Part shown: positions 44,283-57,138 of the stretch, one piece after another | Numbering within the stretch: position 1 is the first letter of the stretch | How the letters are laid out: each line of letters begins with the position of its first letter | Assembly (NCBI GenBank): GCA_024663395.1 | Contig: JANFAH010000040.1 | Coordinates: 1-64,000 of the forward strand | From: Pisolithus tinctorius | Lineage: Eukaryota; Basidiomycota; Agaricomycetes; Boletales; Pisolithaceae | Length of the DNA stretch: 64,000 nt | Reading direction: 5' to 3' | Notes under the pieces: model-generated | The model's database searches: none | What the model saw: the letters and a program-made list of their open reading frames with translations, nothing else | Told to the model about the DNA's origin: nothing | Translations under genes and position numbers: made by a program

Positions 44283-45475
44283 TTAAAGCTGGTCTGGTTT
44301 AAGATGGTAGCCTACAATTGCCGGCTCTTCCTCCAGAAGATCTGCTAACTGTTGCCAGAATCTGGTAAGCATGGAATGCCACTCAACATGTGATTGCCAC
44401 TCCCTGATTGCATCCACCAGGGTATTTGCATAATACCTATATGCAGTGATCAGATTGGCATCATGTGCAGCATTGATGTCTGGCTGACACACCCCACTCC
44501 TAGCCACGATACTGGAGATCTGCCTTGACATTTGAACTGGTAGACATGTTTAGCTATGGTTGTGTAGGAACTTCTGGACTTATGCTCAGTTTGTGGAGTA
44601 TCAACTCCCGGCTGTATGGCGAACTCCTGGGAGACTGCAAAAAGCTCTGAATGCGACAATGGGATTGGAACCAGTGATGGGAATCTAGCTGGTGGTATCG
44701 ATGTGGAGCTGAATGATGCAGGAGCATCTGAAAGGTCCATAGGTTGATGAGGACCGGGGAAATTGCCGCCAGGTGATGCAAATGTTGTTGGGCTGGGAAC
44801 TGGGATAGGATTGTGATGGGCTGGTGACATAGAGGGAGTCAAGGACCGAAATTAAGGCTCATGCAATAGGATGAGTGGTTGTGATGATTGGCCAGCTGCT
44901 TGAGTTGGGTAGATGTGAGCTGATGATCTTGTGGCAGCAGGCAACTGAAATGCCAGTTCTTTTAAAGGACTGACTGGTGGGGACTGAAATGGTGGGGGCA
45001 ACCCCCAAGGTGGCTTGTGCAATGGAGTACTTGGGGAAACAGGTGGTGGTGATTTGTCCCATGCCAGCTCAAGTAACAGGGTGCTGTCAGAGAGGTGTGT
45101 TGATATGGAGTCCCAAGGAGGCTCAACCAATGGGCTGCTAGAGGAGGGAGATGGTGCAAATGACGCCTATGCTGGCTCTATCAAAGGTGATCTGGGCAAA
45201 CCAGGGGACTGGAAGGAGGGTTCCAGTCTGGTTGTGCATGTTGTTTGAGCTGGGGACAGCTCAAAAGCTGGCTTGTGTAATGGGGATGATGGCGTGTCCA
45301 GCAGGTCATCTTCAGTAAGCATTTCCTCATCCTCATCAAGAGATGTGAGCTGCTGCATATCATGGTGTGATGGAATTACTGCACACAGTCATTAGAAGTA
45401 ATGGTCCTTGGACCAGCTGACTTATGGAGTTTATCTGGACTGCTGGAACTGAATCTAACATTTCTGGGAGCCATA
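44283..45475 (-). CDS. Pro/Ser-rich hypothetical protein
   Basis: The start MAPRNVRFSSSSPDKLHKSA is at 45475. A probable short intron follows near 45380-45355, then TSLDEDEEMLTEDDLLDTPS and several SPLHKP / PPFQSP repeats (45330-44860). After a gap comes a structured C-terminal block (ANLITAYRYYANTLVDAIRE, WHSMLTRFWQQLADLLEEE) ending at 44283. The order of exons in the middle is unclear. The LTR copy B lies 95 bp upstream in the same orientation and could supply the promoter. Family and function are unknown. Confidence 0.45.
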
Positions 45476-45570
45476 TGAAAGTTCAAAACATTGTAGGCAC
45501 TGTGGGGATTACACCAATGTTTGAGAATGATTTTGGTACCAGTGATAAGACTAGAACATGGCTGGTGCTG

Positions 45571-47370
45571 TGAGTCAAAGTGTGGAAAGGTGGTGAAAAC
45601 CAACCAAAACCAACACAAAAAACAAATGATGTGTGAGTGGTGGTTTGCCTCTGCGGAACCTGGAGTGCAGAAAAACCTAAATGTGGGGGGGGGACTTCAA
45701 GTGGAGGTGCTCCTGGCACAAGTTGTTGATGAGTTACGCAGGAGAGGATGAATGAATGCTGATTGAGAAGGGGATGCTGAACAGAGCAGAGGTGTTCAGC
45801 CAAAAGGACTCCTAGTGCAAGTCATCAATGAGTTACACAGGAGTAGATGGATGACTAAGCAGGTGTGCTGACAAAGCACAGATGATATGTCAGATGATGA
45901 AGGATGGCAGATAGACTCTTCTGAATGAGCCTCAACTACCAAGTATATGAATGATGACAGATAGACCCCTTCATGGAGCCTCAACTGTTGACAACAAGTT
46001 ATGCTGAGAAGAACTGACTGACTGCTGAGTGACTTCTGATTGCTTGGGGATGTAGCTAAGTACATGGGGGTTTATATACTGTGGGGGGAGTGCAGCTTGT
46101 GACAAACAAGGCACAAACACTTGGTAAGTAATGAGTAAGGACTGAGTAATCATGATGAGTAAGTGAGAAATGAAAAGTAAGCAAGCAAAGAACATTGGTA
46201 AGTATTGGCAATGAACAAGTCAAGGACAGTCAAAATATCACAAAACAAGTCAAATGGAGTCAGAAACTGAGTAAGCACACTGATATCACACCAGGGGGTG
46301 GCGATGCAAGTCAGATCTTGGCAGAGACATCTCTAGATCCAAAGATGGCATGACAGATGGATGGTGTTTCCAATCAGGGAAGTATTAATTCCAGAATTGA
46401 AGGGCATGAGTCAGGCATCAAAGGGGGCTAGGGCATTGGGGGTCTGAGGGGCAACAGGAGCATAGGTGATCACGTCTCCCACCCTTTCATCCTCTCAGCA
46501 AAGTTAACAAAACAAAAGCTTCATGGGCAGGGCTCTGATGGAGGAGGAGGAGAAGGGGGGACATTTTCTGCTGGATCTTGCAGTAAGAAGGCAAGATGCA
46601 TGTCATACTTGTTGTGAATGTGATCAGGGAGGCTGGAGAACAGTAGATTATGCTGCAGCTGTCGCAATGTGGGAAGAATGATGGACAAGATTGGAATAAA
46701 GATGGTGCAGGGAGCAGGGAGGAACAATCCATATGCTTCATCAACTGGGGAGACCAAAATGACCACATAAGACCTCTCTAACTGAGTGACAGACCTGAGG
46801 TGACCAAAGAATGTCCTTCTGGAAGTCATACTGACAAGGAGAACATGCTGACCAAGCTGCATGGGACGAGACAGGGCTGACAATGATGGGATGAACCAGG
46901 GGTCTTCAGGACAGAAGCTGGTGGGAATGCCTGGCAGATATATGTAGCCACTGTCTCTGGCAAATGAGTCAAGTGAGATGATTGATGAAGAGGTGGCCAT
47001 GATTGATGGACTTAGCGAAATGAGTGTCTGATGGATGGAGTGCTGTAGAAATGCATAGGGTGCGAGGATCCTCTCCAAATTTGGAAGGCAGAATCGTGTG
47101 GCTGAGCACTTTAAGCGAGTGTGAGAACAGAGTTGATATCTTTGGAAATGGCAGAGATACAATGAAAACCAGAATGCCATACACGGGCACTAAAAACCTT
47201 TAACATGCACTTAACTTGCTTCCTCTTTTCTTGACTGCTCATGTCTAGCAGTCTTTCTATGCATGAGGCCTTTAGTCTTCATCTGCATGGCATGGGCATT
47301 GTGCACAACTTGTCGATGAGTTAGGCAGAGTCAGCTGTAACCATGTCCACAACACCTTTGGTGTGTGACA
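45571..47370 (-). mobile_element. 1.80-kb LTR, copy B (minus orientation)
   Basis: The ends TGTCACACACC (at 47370, minus) and CTTTGACTCA (at 45571, minus) match copies A and C. A promoter-like TATATAAACCCCC lies at about 46075 (minus). There is no 5-bp duplication at its edges, so it may be one LTR of a deleted element or a recombinant. It is CpG-poor. Confidence 0.75.
46521..47180 (-). CDS. Open frame inside LTR copy B, conserved across the three copies
   Basis: 219 residues without a stop. The segment MATSSSIISLDSFARDSGYI...VLLVSMTSRRTFFGHLRSVT...LERSYVVILVSPVDEAYG is recognisable in copy A (18300-18640 plus) and copy C (52802-52386 minus), with mostly conservative changes. No family is recognised. 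A conserved frame in an LTR is unusual, so it may be a captured gene or the remains of one. There is no independent evidence of translation. Confidence 0.35.
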   Translation of the reverse strand: MAFWFSLYLCHFQRYQLCSHTRLKCSATRFCLPNLERILAPYAFLQHSIHQTLISLSPSIMATSSSIISLDSFARDSGYIYLPGIPTSFCPEDPWFIPSLSALSRPMQLGQHVLLVSMTSRRTFFGHLRSVTQLERSYVVILVSPVDEAYGLFLPAPCTIFIPILSIILPTLRQLQHNLLFSSLPDHIHNKYDMHLAFLLQDPAENVPPSPPPPSEPCP

Positions 47371-47800
47371 GCACCACCAGCAGGCACCTTGTTTACCATG
47401 CTGGAACACAGTCATGACCAGTGGGTTTTGCTGTGCAGAGTCAATTGTCAGGCAGATGTGCAGATGTCAAAAAAAGTGTCTCATTTTTGGGCTGGAGTGA
47501 CCTGGTAAACAAGGTGATTGTATTTCACAATATTTTTTCACCAGTCATCATGCAGGATGTGCAAGTGCATACATAATGTAAATGGGCACTTAGTGGAATG
47601 ACTGTCAACTGCCATACATTACTCCCAGCAAAATATGTTCAATGGTTAAACCAGTACATTGAATATTGTAAATCACAGCATCACTGGAGTGAGCATTTGT
47701 ATTGTGCTTATGTAAGCCTATTGAATGGTGTATGCTAGCTGGTGAATTCACCACACCGCTCAAGCACCCACCACCTGCACACCCAAGGTTAAACAGCACT
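47371..47800. other. Upstream region of the next gene, nothing recognised
   Basis: AT-rich, CpG-poor DNA between LTR copy B and the ATG at 47801; presumably contains that gene's promoter. Confidence 0.35.
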
Positions 47801-49643
47801 ATGTCTACCGCCAACACCAGCACCTTCATCCTGGCACAATTGACCAACAACATCCAGCCAGTCATCACTGCTGAAAATGCCAAGCAGATGGTCAAGGAGG
47901 CTGCCAGGGTTACAATGCAGGAACTAAAAGGGCTTTGGGGCCAGGACAGTACACACTGGCACAAAGTGGCTCAGCTTGTGTGGGCCCAGCTGGTAAGTGA
48001 AATTGCAGCCATGATATCCATTCCTGACATCTATGTAGGGAATGGTCCACACAGTTGTTCAACATCTACCCCCAGTATTTGAGATCCCTCCACATCTTAT
48101 TGCTATTGATATGCACATGGTTGACCTGGCAATAATCCAGGTGATGCAGATGTGGCCCCCTTTCAACCAGATGATGACAGCACAGGAGGCCAATGTGAAG
48201 GATCATCCATGGTATCGCCTTCATCACCAGCCTAAGTCTCACCCATATTACAAGATCATGGAGGAGCTTACTGGGCCTTCATTGAGGGCTGAGCACCAGG
48301 CACAGCCGGTGGATAAGGGGAAGGGGAAAGAGTTGGGTACTGAAGAGTCTCAAGGGATTCAGCTTCCAGGTGAGCACTGATTCTGACAATGGCAATTGGG
48401 TAGACCACTGACATGGGATCCGAACATGCACCTACAGACACTATGGCTAAGACCACTGGAGTTGCAATGCAGAAGCCAGGAAATGAAGAGGATCAGAACA
48501 GGGAGAAGGCATGGGGTCATAGCCAGTCAAGACTTGGCCAAGCCTGTCAATGCCAGTGATCAGACCAGTAGAGGCCAGAGCCAGTCAAGGAGACCAACAA
48601 AGAAGGTGAAACCAATCGATGAGGATGTGCAGGACTGGCAACACATCAACAACCCTCCTGAGTCTTGGGAGGTAGTGCTGGAAGCTGAGTGGTGTGTGAG
48701 ATGCCAGGACAGGAGTTGGCCATGTACAGTGCTAGCTGGCAATGCCACTGTACGAAATACTCATGCAGCTTGTTCAAGGGGAGGGGAGACAAGTCCAAGA
48801 TGCAGCAAAAAGCCTCCTGATCAAGGCCTCACCAGCAACAATCCCCAGAAGACACTGCCAGCCTTCCCACCACTTCAATGCTTGCTGTGCCAGCTCCATC
48901 AACTGGTCGATGAGCCAAATGTCAAAGGGCACCAAGCCAAAATCAATCTGCCAGTCCATCCAAAATAACAAGCCATCATTCATCTCCTGGCCCATGGACT
49001 GGCTGCCCCAGTAAGTTGTTGACAGTCCTATATTTTTGGCTAATTGGTTGAACTGATATTTCTATTGAGTAGTGGAAATTATTACTCTGTCATGGCTATC
49101 CCAATCATGGTCTCATGCAAGAAGCATTGCAACAGACCCACCCATCTCTCCAGCACCAACTACTACAACCAGTGCTGATGATCTGTGCCATTGTGATGAG
49201 TATCAGGAAGAGGTTACCGTCCTCAAGCAGGAGAATGCTGACATGAGGTGGGAGATAGAAGTAACCCATACTGAGCTTGCCACTCTCCATCAGGTGGTAG
49301 ATGCCATCCATAATCACCTATTCCTGGCCCCAGACATGCTTAACCATCCTCTGGTCCCATTTCATGCTACCTCCAACCCTACACTGGTACCTCACATGCC
49401 AGTCATGGTGGAACTTGGCACTACCACTGGTGTTGTAGAGGTTCAATCATCCCAAAGCGGCTCAAGACAGGAGTCCACTGAACCCCCCCCGGCTTCATTC
49501 GAGGGAGGTGCTGGCTTGGAAGTACCTCCTTCGAATGTCAAACCTGTGCATGGACCTGCTGGAGGTCTGGCAATCTCTATTACTCTGCCACCACCAGCAG
49601 TTGGATCAGCACCTGGACAGGAAGGTAGGATGGAGGTTGACTA
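47801..49643 (+). CDS. Multi-exon hypothetical protein with a cysteine-cluster motif and coiled coil
   Basis: ATG 47801 opens an N-terminal exon (FILAQLTNNIQPVITAENAK, AARVTMQELKGLWG). Later blocks are PPFNQMMTAQEANVKDHPWY (48160), a basic stretch (RRPTKKVKPIDEDVQDWQH, 48590), CVRCQDRSWPC (48700; CX2CX6C), and a C-terminal exon with CHCDEYQEEVTVLKQENADM (49190) predicted as a coiled coil, ending GRMEVD at 49643. The half-cluster CX2CX6C resembles the first half of a Zn2Cys6 motif; the second half is not clearly readable. Exon joins between 48060 and 49070 are uncertain. Architecture (Zn-cluster-like plus coiled coil, agaricomycete-specific) is reminiscent of the antisense gene in the chromovirus. 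Confidence 0.5.
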
Positions 49644-49869
49644 ACATTAATGTACATGTCATTTCGCAACCCATTCATGTTTTTTTGTCTTTGTACTTGT
49701 ACTTTGTTAGCTGGAGCAATATATTCTATATTGTCAAAATGCAATCTCCAGGAAGAAGTAGCTACCCCTGCTGGTAGTTGTTACTGTATGATTCAGATAC
49801 TGGAAAACCAATCTGGTACAGTGATGTCTGTACCAAGGCCATGGTGTGACAAGTGCTAAGGGCCAATGG

Positions 49870-51318
49870 AGTCATGGTTCACCTAGATGATTGAATGATG
49901 ACTGGCTGGCATAACTTAATTGCTTTTGCTGTATAGCATGATGGTGGCTTTCATGGTATTGTTCTGGCTTGCTGGAGGCCATAAGGCATTGAATTCACAG
50001 TTTAAATGCTGGGTAGTTGGCTAGTCTTCTGGACATTACCAGAGCCACCATTGTGGTAATACATGCATCTCCAGCATGGTACTGGCACCAGTATGTACAT
50101 ACACTGTGGACCTGCTTCTGGGAGGTCAGGCAGGTCAGGCAGGGTATGGTATAATTTCTGGGTGAGCCTCCATGGCATTGGTGCTGGGACAGCTTGACTG
50201 ATGGCCTCATGGCATTGGGGGATGTGCTGGAACTCATTACAATGGTGCTGTGACAGCCTGCATGATGGCCTCATGGAATTGGGGATGTGCCAGAACATAT
50301 GGCATAGGTGCCAGCACAGCTTCCACAGTATTGGTGTTGTGCTGGAATGGCCTGCATGATGGCCCCATGGCATTGGGGATGTGCTGGCACTAATTGCAAA
50401 GGTGCTGGGATGGCTTGCATGATGGACCAATCATATTGGGAATATGCCAGAATACATAGAACTGGTGCCAGGATGGCCTCCATGGCATTGGGGATGTGCT
50501 GGAACTCATTACAAAGGTGCTGGGATGGTTTGCATGATGGACCTGTGGCATTGGAGATATGCCGGAATACATGGCACTGGTGCCAGGCCGGCCTCCATGG
50601 CATTGGTCCAGTGCCAGTACACATTACAGTGGTGCCAGAATGGCCTGCACGATAGGCCTCATGGTATTGGGGATGGCCAGAACATATGGCGTAGGTTCCA
50701 GCACAGCTTCCATGGCATTGGTGTTGTGCTGGAACACATTCCAATGGTGCTGGGATGGCCTGCATGATGGCGCCATGGCATTGGGGATGTGCTGGAACAC
50801 ATGGACCTGGTGCTGGTGCCAGCTCACAATACATCTGTGCTGGGACAGCTTCCATGATGGCGCCAAGGCAGTGGTGATGTGCCAGAGCATGTGGCATTGG
50901 TGCCACCATGGCTTCCATGGCATTGGCATTGTGCTGGTTCACATTAAATCAGTGCCAGCCTGGACAGCTTCCATGGCATTAGTCCTGGGTTTGTGTTGGC
51001 CTGGCTCACATTGCTTTGGTGCTGGGATGCCTTGAATGGCATTGGTATTGGGTCTGCCCACATGGAATTGATCCCAGGACAGCCAGCATGGCATTGGTGT
51101 TGTGCCAGCCTGCATGGCATTGGTATTGGGCCTATTCATATTGCATTGGTGTTGGCCTGGCTCACATGGCATTTGTCCCAGGATGGCCTGCATGGCATTC
51201 ATGGTGGGCTGGCCCACATGGCAGTGTTGCCAGGATGGCTAGCATGGCATTGGTGTTGGGCTGGCCCATGTGGCAGTGTTGCCAGGATGGCTAGCATGGC
51301 ATTGGTGCTGGGCTGGTG
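49870..51318. repeat. Degenerate tandem repeats around CATGGCATTGG
   Basis: From about 50150, units of roughly 60-66 bp repeat GCCTCATGGCATTGGGGATG, TGCTGGAACTCATTACAAAG and GTGCTGGGATGGCCTGCATG. Near the right end the unit is 52 bp (CACATGGCAGTGTTGCCAGG, TGGCTAGCATGGCATTGG). It is CpG-poor and abuts LTR copy C. Long open frames here on both strands are artefacts of the repeat. Confidence 0.8.
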
Positions 51319-53121
51319 TGAGTCAAAGTGTGGAAAGGTGGTGAAAACCAACCAAAACCAACACCAAAGACAAATATAGAGCGAGTGGTGGTGTACCTCT
51401 GCAGAACCTGGAATGCAGAAAGATCTAGTGTGGGGGAATTTCAATGGCAGGTGCTCCTAGCACAAGTCGTTGATGAGTTATGCAGGAGAGGATGAATAAA
51501 CACTGATTGAGAAGGAGATGCTGAACAGAGCAGAGGTGTTCAGCCAAAAGGACTCCTAGCACAAGTTGTTGATGAGTTATGCAGGAGTAGATGGATGATT
51601 AAGCAGGTGTGCTGACAAAGCACAGATGATACTTCAGATGATGAAGGATGGCAGATAGACTCTTCCAAATGAGCCTCAACTACCAAGTATACAAATGATG
51701 ACAGATAGACCCCTTTGTGGAGCCTCAACTGTCAATGATGAGTTATGCTGAGAAGAACTGACTGACTGCCAAGTGAATGGCTTCTGGTTCACTTGTGGGT
51801 AGCTAAGTACATGGGGGTTTATATACTGTGGGGGGAGCACAGCTTGTGACAAACAAGGCACAAACACTTGGTAAGTAATGAGTAAGGACTGAGTAATCAT
51901 GATGAGTAAGCAAGCAAAGAAGATTGGTAAGTATTGGCAATGAACGAGCCAAGGACAGTCAAAATATCACAAAACGAGTCAAATGGAGTCAGAAACTGAG
52001 TAAGTGCACTGATATCACATTAGGGGGTGGCGATGCAACTCAGATCTTGGCAGAGACATCTCTAGATCCAAAGATGGCATGACAGATGGATGGTGTTTCC
52101 AGATAGGGAAGTATTAATTGCAGAATTGAAGGGCATGAGTCAGGCATCAAAGGGGGCTAGGGTGTTGGGGGTCTGATGGGGGAATGGGAGCATAAGTGAT
52201 TGCATCTCCCACCCTTCCATCCTCTCAGCAAAGTTAACAAAACTTCATGGGCAGGGCTCTGATGGAGGAGGAGGAGAAGGGGGAATGTCTTCTGCTGGAT
52301 CTTGCAGTAAGAAGGCAAGATGCACATCATACTCATCATGAATGTGATCAGGGAGGCTGGAGAACAGCAGACCATGCTGCAGCTGTCACAATGTGGGAAG
52401 AACGATGGACAAGACTGAAATAAAGACAGTGCAGGGAGCAGGGAGGAACAATCCATATGCTTCATCAACCAGGGAGACTGAAACGACCACATAAGACCTT
52501 TCTAACTGAGTGACAGACCTGAGGCAACCAAAGAACATCCTTCTGGAAGTCATACTGACAAGGAGAACATGCTGACCAAGCTGCATGGGATGAGATGGGG
52601 CTGACAACAATGGGATGAACCAGGGGGCTTCAGGACAGAAGCTGGTGGGAATGCCTGGCAGATATATGTAGCCCCTGTCTCTAGCAAATGAGACAAGCAA
52701 GATGATTGATGAAGAGGCAGCCATGATTGATGGACTTAGCGAAATGAGTGTCTGATGGATGGAGTGCTGTAGAAATGCATAGAGTGTGAGGATCCTCTCC
52801 AAATTTGGAAGGAAGAATCATGGGGCTGAGCACTTTAAGCGAGTGTGAGAATGGAGTCGATATCTTTGGAAATGGTGGAGATATGATGAAAACTGGAATG
52901 CTATACACAGGTGCTAAAAACCTTTAATGCACACTTAACTCACTTCCTCTTTTCTCTTTAGCACTGATGACTTGTTCTTGTGCAAAGGATGACTGTTAAC
53001 ATCCAGCAGTCTTTCTACACATGAGGCCTTCCTCTGCATGGCATGGGCATTGTGTGCAACTCGTTGACAAGTTAGGCAGAGTCAGCTGTAACCATGTCCA
53101 CAACACCTTCGGTGTGTGACA
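51319..53121 (-). mobile_element. 1.80-kb LTR, copy C (minus orientation)
   Basis: Same ends and internal order as copies A and B. The TATATAAACCCCC motif (minus) is at about 51825. The internal frame is broken. No flanking duplication is seen: its left neighbour is the CATGGCATTGG repeat and its right neighbour is the Plavaka-like remnant. Confidence 0.75.
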
Positions 53122-53139
53122 TCAGGTTGCAGAGAAGTT

Positions 53140-55930
53140 AGTACCTACAGTTCTTCATAGTCAGCAGACAGGATAAGGACAAGTGGGAAGAGCCAGCAGA
53201 GAACCTTGTTGTAGCATTCATGAAGATAACCAACCTTTGAGAGCTCTGCAACCTTCTTGAGGAGCTGAAAAAATGCTGTATGCCAGATGACACATTTGAA
53301 GTTTGCATAGCCAGTCTTCCCCTCTTCTTTTGAACGCTCAGGAACCTGTAAAACCCATTAGATCTATTTGCTATTGCTCAAAAATGAAGGCATGGTACTC
53401 ACAATTGGAAGCCAGCCAACAATGCAGCCACCACCATATTGCTCACCATTGCAAACATGAACTGGGAGGTTTGCACAATGCGCTACAACAGGGTAACCCT
53501 TGACAGTACCATGGGATGATAGCCACATCTTGTCAGCATAAATTATAAATGTGAATGGGACTGCATTATCTACATGACTGGGTAACCATGACTTTATTGG
53601 CACAACACAAAAAAGCAGATAGTAACTTTACAAAGCAGTGGTATGAGATAACATTAATTACAATGTACTTGAATATCCCACCAACAATCGCTTGTCTAAG
53701 GTTCTGTGTAGAAGCACTCATATCTCTCACCATCATGTTTGAAGAGCTGTTGGGCATCCTAGATGAAGTGTGGTGCAAGGGAGGAATTTTGCAAGAGGTT
53801 GAGGGCCTAGTCCTACAGAGGGTGGATATGGATGGGGAATGTCACATCATTGCCCTTATAGGGCATGGTAATTTCAAACTTGGAGAACTAACAAATGACT
53901 GGGAAGTGAGCCAAACATCAAAAGCACACCAGTAACAAAGAGTTTACTGGTGTTAACTGCACCACCACTCTATCCAAAGCAGTATGTAGCCCAGCATCAT
54001 TGCATAGCATGACACTTGTGGTTCCTTGACTTATACAGTGAACCAACTTGAGAAGGGAGTCAACTTGATTTGAGCTGAGCCCAGCTTCCATGGCAATCAA
54101 GGCAAAGATGTAATCGCCCTCTGAGGCAAAAGGGCGCTAGGGCTCATGGTCTGGGGGCATGCATTTGAGGTTTTGCTGGCCAAACTCTTCAGCAGATTGG
54201 AAAAGGGTCAGGTGCTTACTATGGGGATGAAATTCAGTCTTGAAGTCAGGAGGATGGTCATTTGCAGCATCTGGTGCAGCAGAGTTCCCTGAGCAACCCA
54301 TCACATGGGCTGTTATTGACACCTCAGAGTCTATAATCATATGGGCTGTCATATCCATGACTCCCGGACTCAGACTCAGCCCAGTCCGGACCCCTAGCCC
54401 CTATCTCCGGTCAAGTCCGGTCCTGGTCCAGCCTAGAAAACCCAATCCCGGCCCTAGATAACTCAACTCCGGCTTGCATAACTCAAGTCCGGTGTTTTAC
54501 CCCTATCTCCGGTCCGTTTCGGCCTCCCGGCCTCGCGCTGCTCCACCCCGGTCCTCCTAGGTCTATGTCCGGGTGACCCGGACATAACTCCGGTCTGTTT
54601 CCCTTTGTTTGTACTATATTTAGTCTAGCCCATTCATCAGACTTTGCTTACTGTACAATCCTGTGTCCGACCCCGGTTATGCCGGTCACCCAGACTTTAG
54701 CTATTAGTCTCTGCACAGCCTCTGTGGCTATCCACACTCTTGCTAATCTTCTTGCTAATAGCTTATTAACAAGTCCGGCTTCATGTTCTTTACTCCGGAC
54801 TGGCCTCCTGTATTTAACCCCTGTACATACTTCATAGCACCCTCAGTCAGAATATCAACTTAGTATTACCCTCAACTCCGTACTACCCCTCGAGACTACT
54901 CTATAGCTAAGGCCGAGCCTTAAGCTATTCCTGACCCCTGTCCCGGACCTCTCCCCGGCTTGCATAAGGGTACAGCACATAAGCTGAGACCAAGGGAGGT
55001 AGATCCAACCCCAGACCGGCTTCCCCTTGTGCGCACTCCAACACCGGTCGGTTTCCCATGCTACCGGTCTTGTTCCCGCACTCCCGGTCTTAAGTCCGGT
55101 CCTCCGGACTTAGCCCCTAACCTCCGGCCTCAACTCCGGTCCAACCGGACTTGGCCCCTGTCTCTCGGCCTTGACTTTGGCCACTCGGACTTAACCCCTG
55201 TCACCCGGTCTTGAAGCCTGGTCACCCGAGGGTAAACCCGTACTTAACATGGGCAATGAAAGATTAGTTCAAATGCCAGCTGATGACACATGCTCTGAAC
55301 CTACCTGAGTCTGACATACCCCTACCACAAGGGTCTGCCATGCCCATCAACACATCATCTTCATCGAGAGCAAAACTAGTCAGTGATCCTGTCCAGTAAC
55401 ATGTAAGTGTTGGCAAGAGCCATACTAGTGGTTTACATACCAGGAATAAATTGTGAAGGGCCTACTGTTACTGATGGCTGTCTGAGTGGCACTGGTATTG
55501 TAGCTATGTCAGAGTCAGAACCCGAAGACCCAGCAATGTGAGGGTGCACTGATGATGAGGATGTTGCAGTGGCTGCTTCCTTAGCAATATTGGCTAGTAG
55601 GCAACCATTGTAAGTTAATGGGCAGTTGAGAGGATTTCATAAAAACAATCACCTCACCCCAATGAACATCCCATATGTACACCTTATTGTGTTTGACCCA
55701 TTCTTCACAGTTCTGGAGCTCCTTCACACAGCTTCCTTCATGCCTTTTGATCCCTTGCAGCAGGTAGAGGTTCCCACAGTACCTGCAAGGTTGCTTAGTA
55801 GAAGATTCTTTTGATCACTGGTAGTTTTGATGGGGTGGCATGGTGGAGAGGACACAGGTGAAGAGAATGAGGTCTCAGTGTCACAACCAGTAATATTATG
55901 TAATTGATGGTTGAATCTAATCGATAGCAA
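53140..55930 (-). pseudogene. Plavaka-like DNA transposase remnant, split by a solo LTR
   Basis: Minus-strand blocks upstream to downstream: a Ser-rich N-terminal stretch (55930-55250), then PPDFKTEFHPHSKHLTLFQS (54240), MPPDHEP (54140), IAMEAGLSSNQVDSLLKLVH (54100-54050) and ALDRVVVQLTPVNSLLLVC (53970), then VPFTFIIYADKMWLSSHGTV (53570-53500), GYPVVAHCANLPVHVCNG and GGGCIVGWLPIV (53480-53390). The YADK...KGYPV...GGG.VGWLP sequence is a hallmark of the basidiomycete Plavaka group of CACTA-like transposases. Several frames and stops occur, and the 903-bp LTR at 54347-55249 interrupts it. It is inactive. Confidence 0.68.
54347..55249 (+). mobile_element. Solo LTR of a Gypsy element, 903 bp
   Basis: It starts TGTCATATCCATG and ends CGTACTTAACA, closely like the ends of the complete chromovirus LTR (TGTCATAGCCATG...CGTACTTAACA). 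It is flanked by the 5-bp duplication TGGGC (54342-54346 and 55250-55254). It is rich in CCGG and CTCCGG. It belongs to a related but longer LTR family; the internal region was lost by LTR-LTR recombination. Confidence 0.88.
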
Positions 55931-57138
55931 TCATGTGATATGCACTGTAGGAATAGGTAAAATAAGGTACCTATAATAGTAAATGTCAGTGATGGGCAAG
56001 ATTTGTGCTCAACCCAAAAGGGAGGTCCTGTTTTGGAGAAATGAAGTGTAGTAAAAGGGTGAAAAATGCGAACTGTAAAAGGATACTTAGCTGTGCCTGT
56101 TTAATACCTCTTGCCAGTCCTCCTGGCACTTTGGGTACTCCCCAAAGTAATAAATCTAACTTCAAAAACTCGCTGAATTGCAAGATGAAATCACCCTACT
56201 ACTGAGGGCCTGTGACATGGATTTTTTCTTATGGTAAACTGAACTCGCACGAACACAGTGCACATGCTTAGTCAGCAATGCAGCTGCTCACCACTAAGTC
56301 CAGTGGTACAATGCAAAAAAAAACAAAAGAAAACTCTCCACTCCTGAACTCATGACCCAGACTGCTTCTCCTAGGGAACTCAAACTCATTCCCTACATCC
56401 AAGGGGCAGTTTAGAATTCGACTGTCCTCAGTTGCTCTCCTCCCCACACAAACATCCTCACCCTCACACCTACTTCCCTTGACCTTTGACCTACTTCCCT
56501 CAACCTTTGAACACGGTGCCTTGCCCCTCTAACCTTGCACTACTCAAACACGACCCCCTTCTCTCCCAAGACCTGCTCCTGACTTTGCAGAAAAAACCCT
56601 CTTGGTCCTCAAATCCTCTTGCCCTCAAACACAACCCTTTCTGCCTGCAAAGTGCCACCTGGCCTCTTGAACACACACCCTGCTTCTCAAACACTCCCCT
56701 CAAGGCCCAAACCTCGAACCAAAAGATGACAGAGATAATCTCTAGGCAAGTGAACAAGTGAGTAATAATTCGAGTGTGGAGCAAGTCAAAGACTGCTCTT
56801 CAAGGCACAGTCTTTGTGTGAAATGGTAGTGGGGTGTAACACAGCACAGTGGCTGGTACAGCAGACACAGACCCTCTACGAGGCAGTTTGAAGATGTATA
56901 TGTACCTAAAAAAAGACCTCAATCAGTCGTGTATATACTATCCTTATACACATATGTGTTCTCGATTACTGCTTGTCCTTAAGACAACTTAGCACAAGGA
57001 AAATGCAGAAAACTCAAAACTACACATCAGAGTGAGTAGAATCACCCCAAGACTAGTATGACTTGGTTGAACAATGTCGCACGAAGCAAAACTTGTGTTA
57101 AGGAAAACTATATTTCAATACTCTCACCAAGACTTTCT
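55931..57138. other. No gene recognised
   Basis: Mixed-composition DNA including a pyrimidine-rich stretch (56330-56700). Open frames at 56486-56784 have no motif. Confidence 0.4.

Noticed and set aside
50002..51444. Several long open frames on both strands near 50-51.4 kb
   Set aside because: They follow the CATGGCATTGG tandem repeat and appear on both strands with the same repeat-derived residues.
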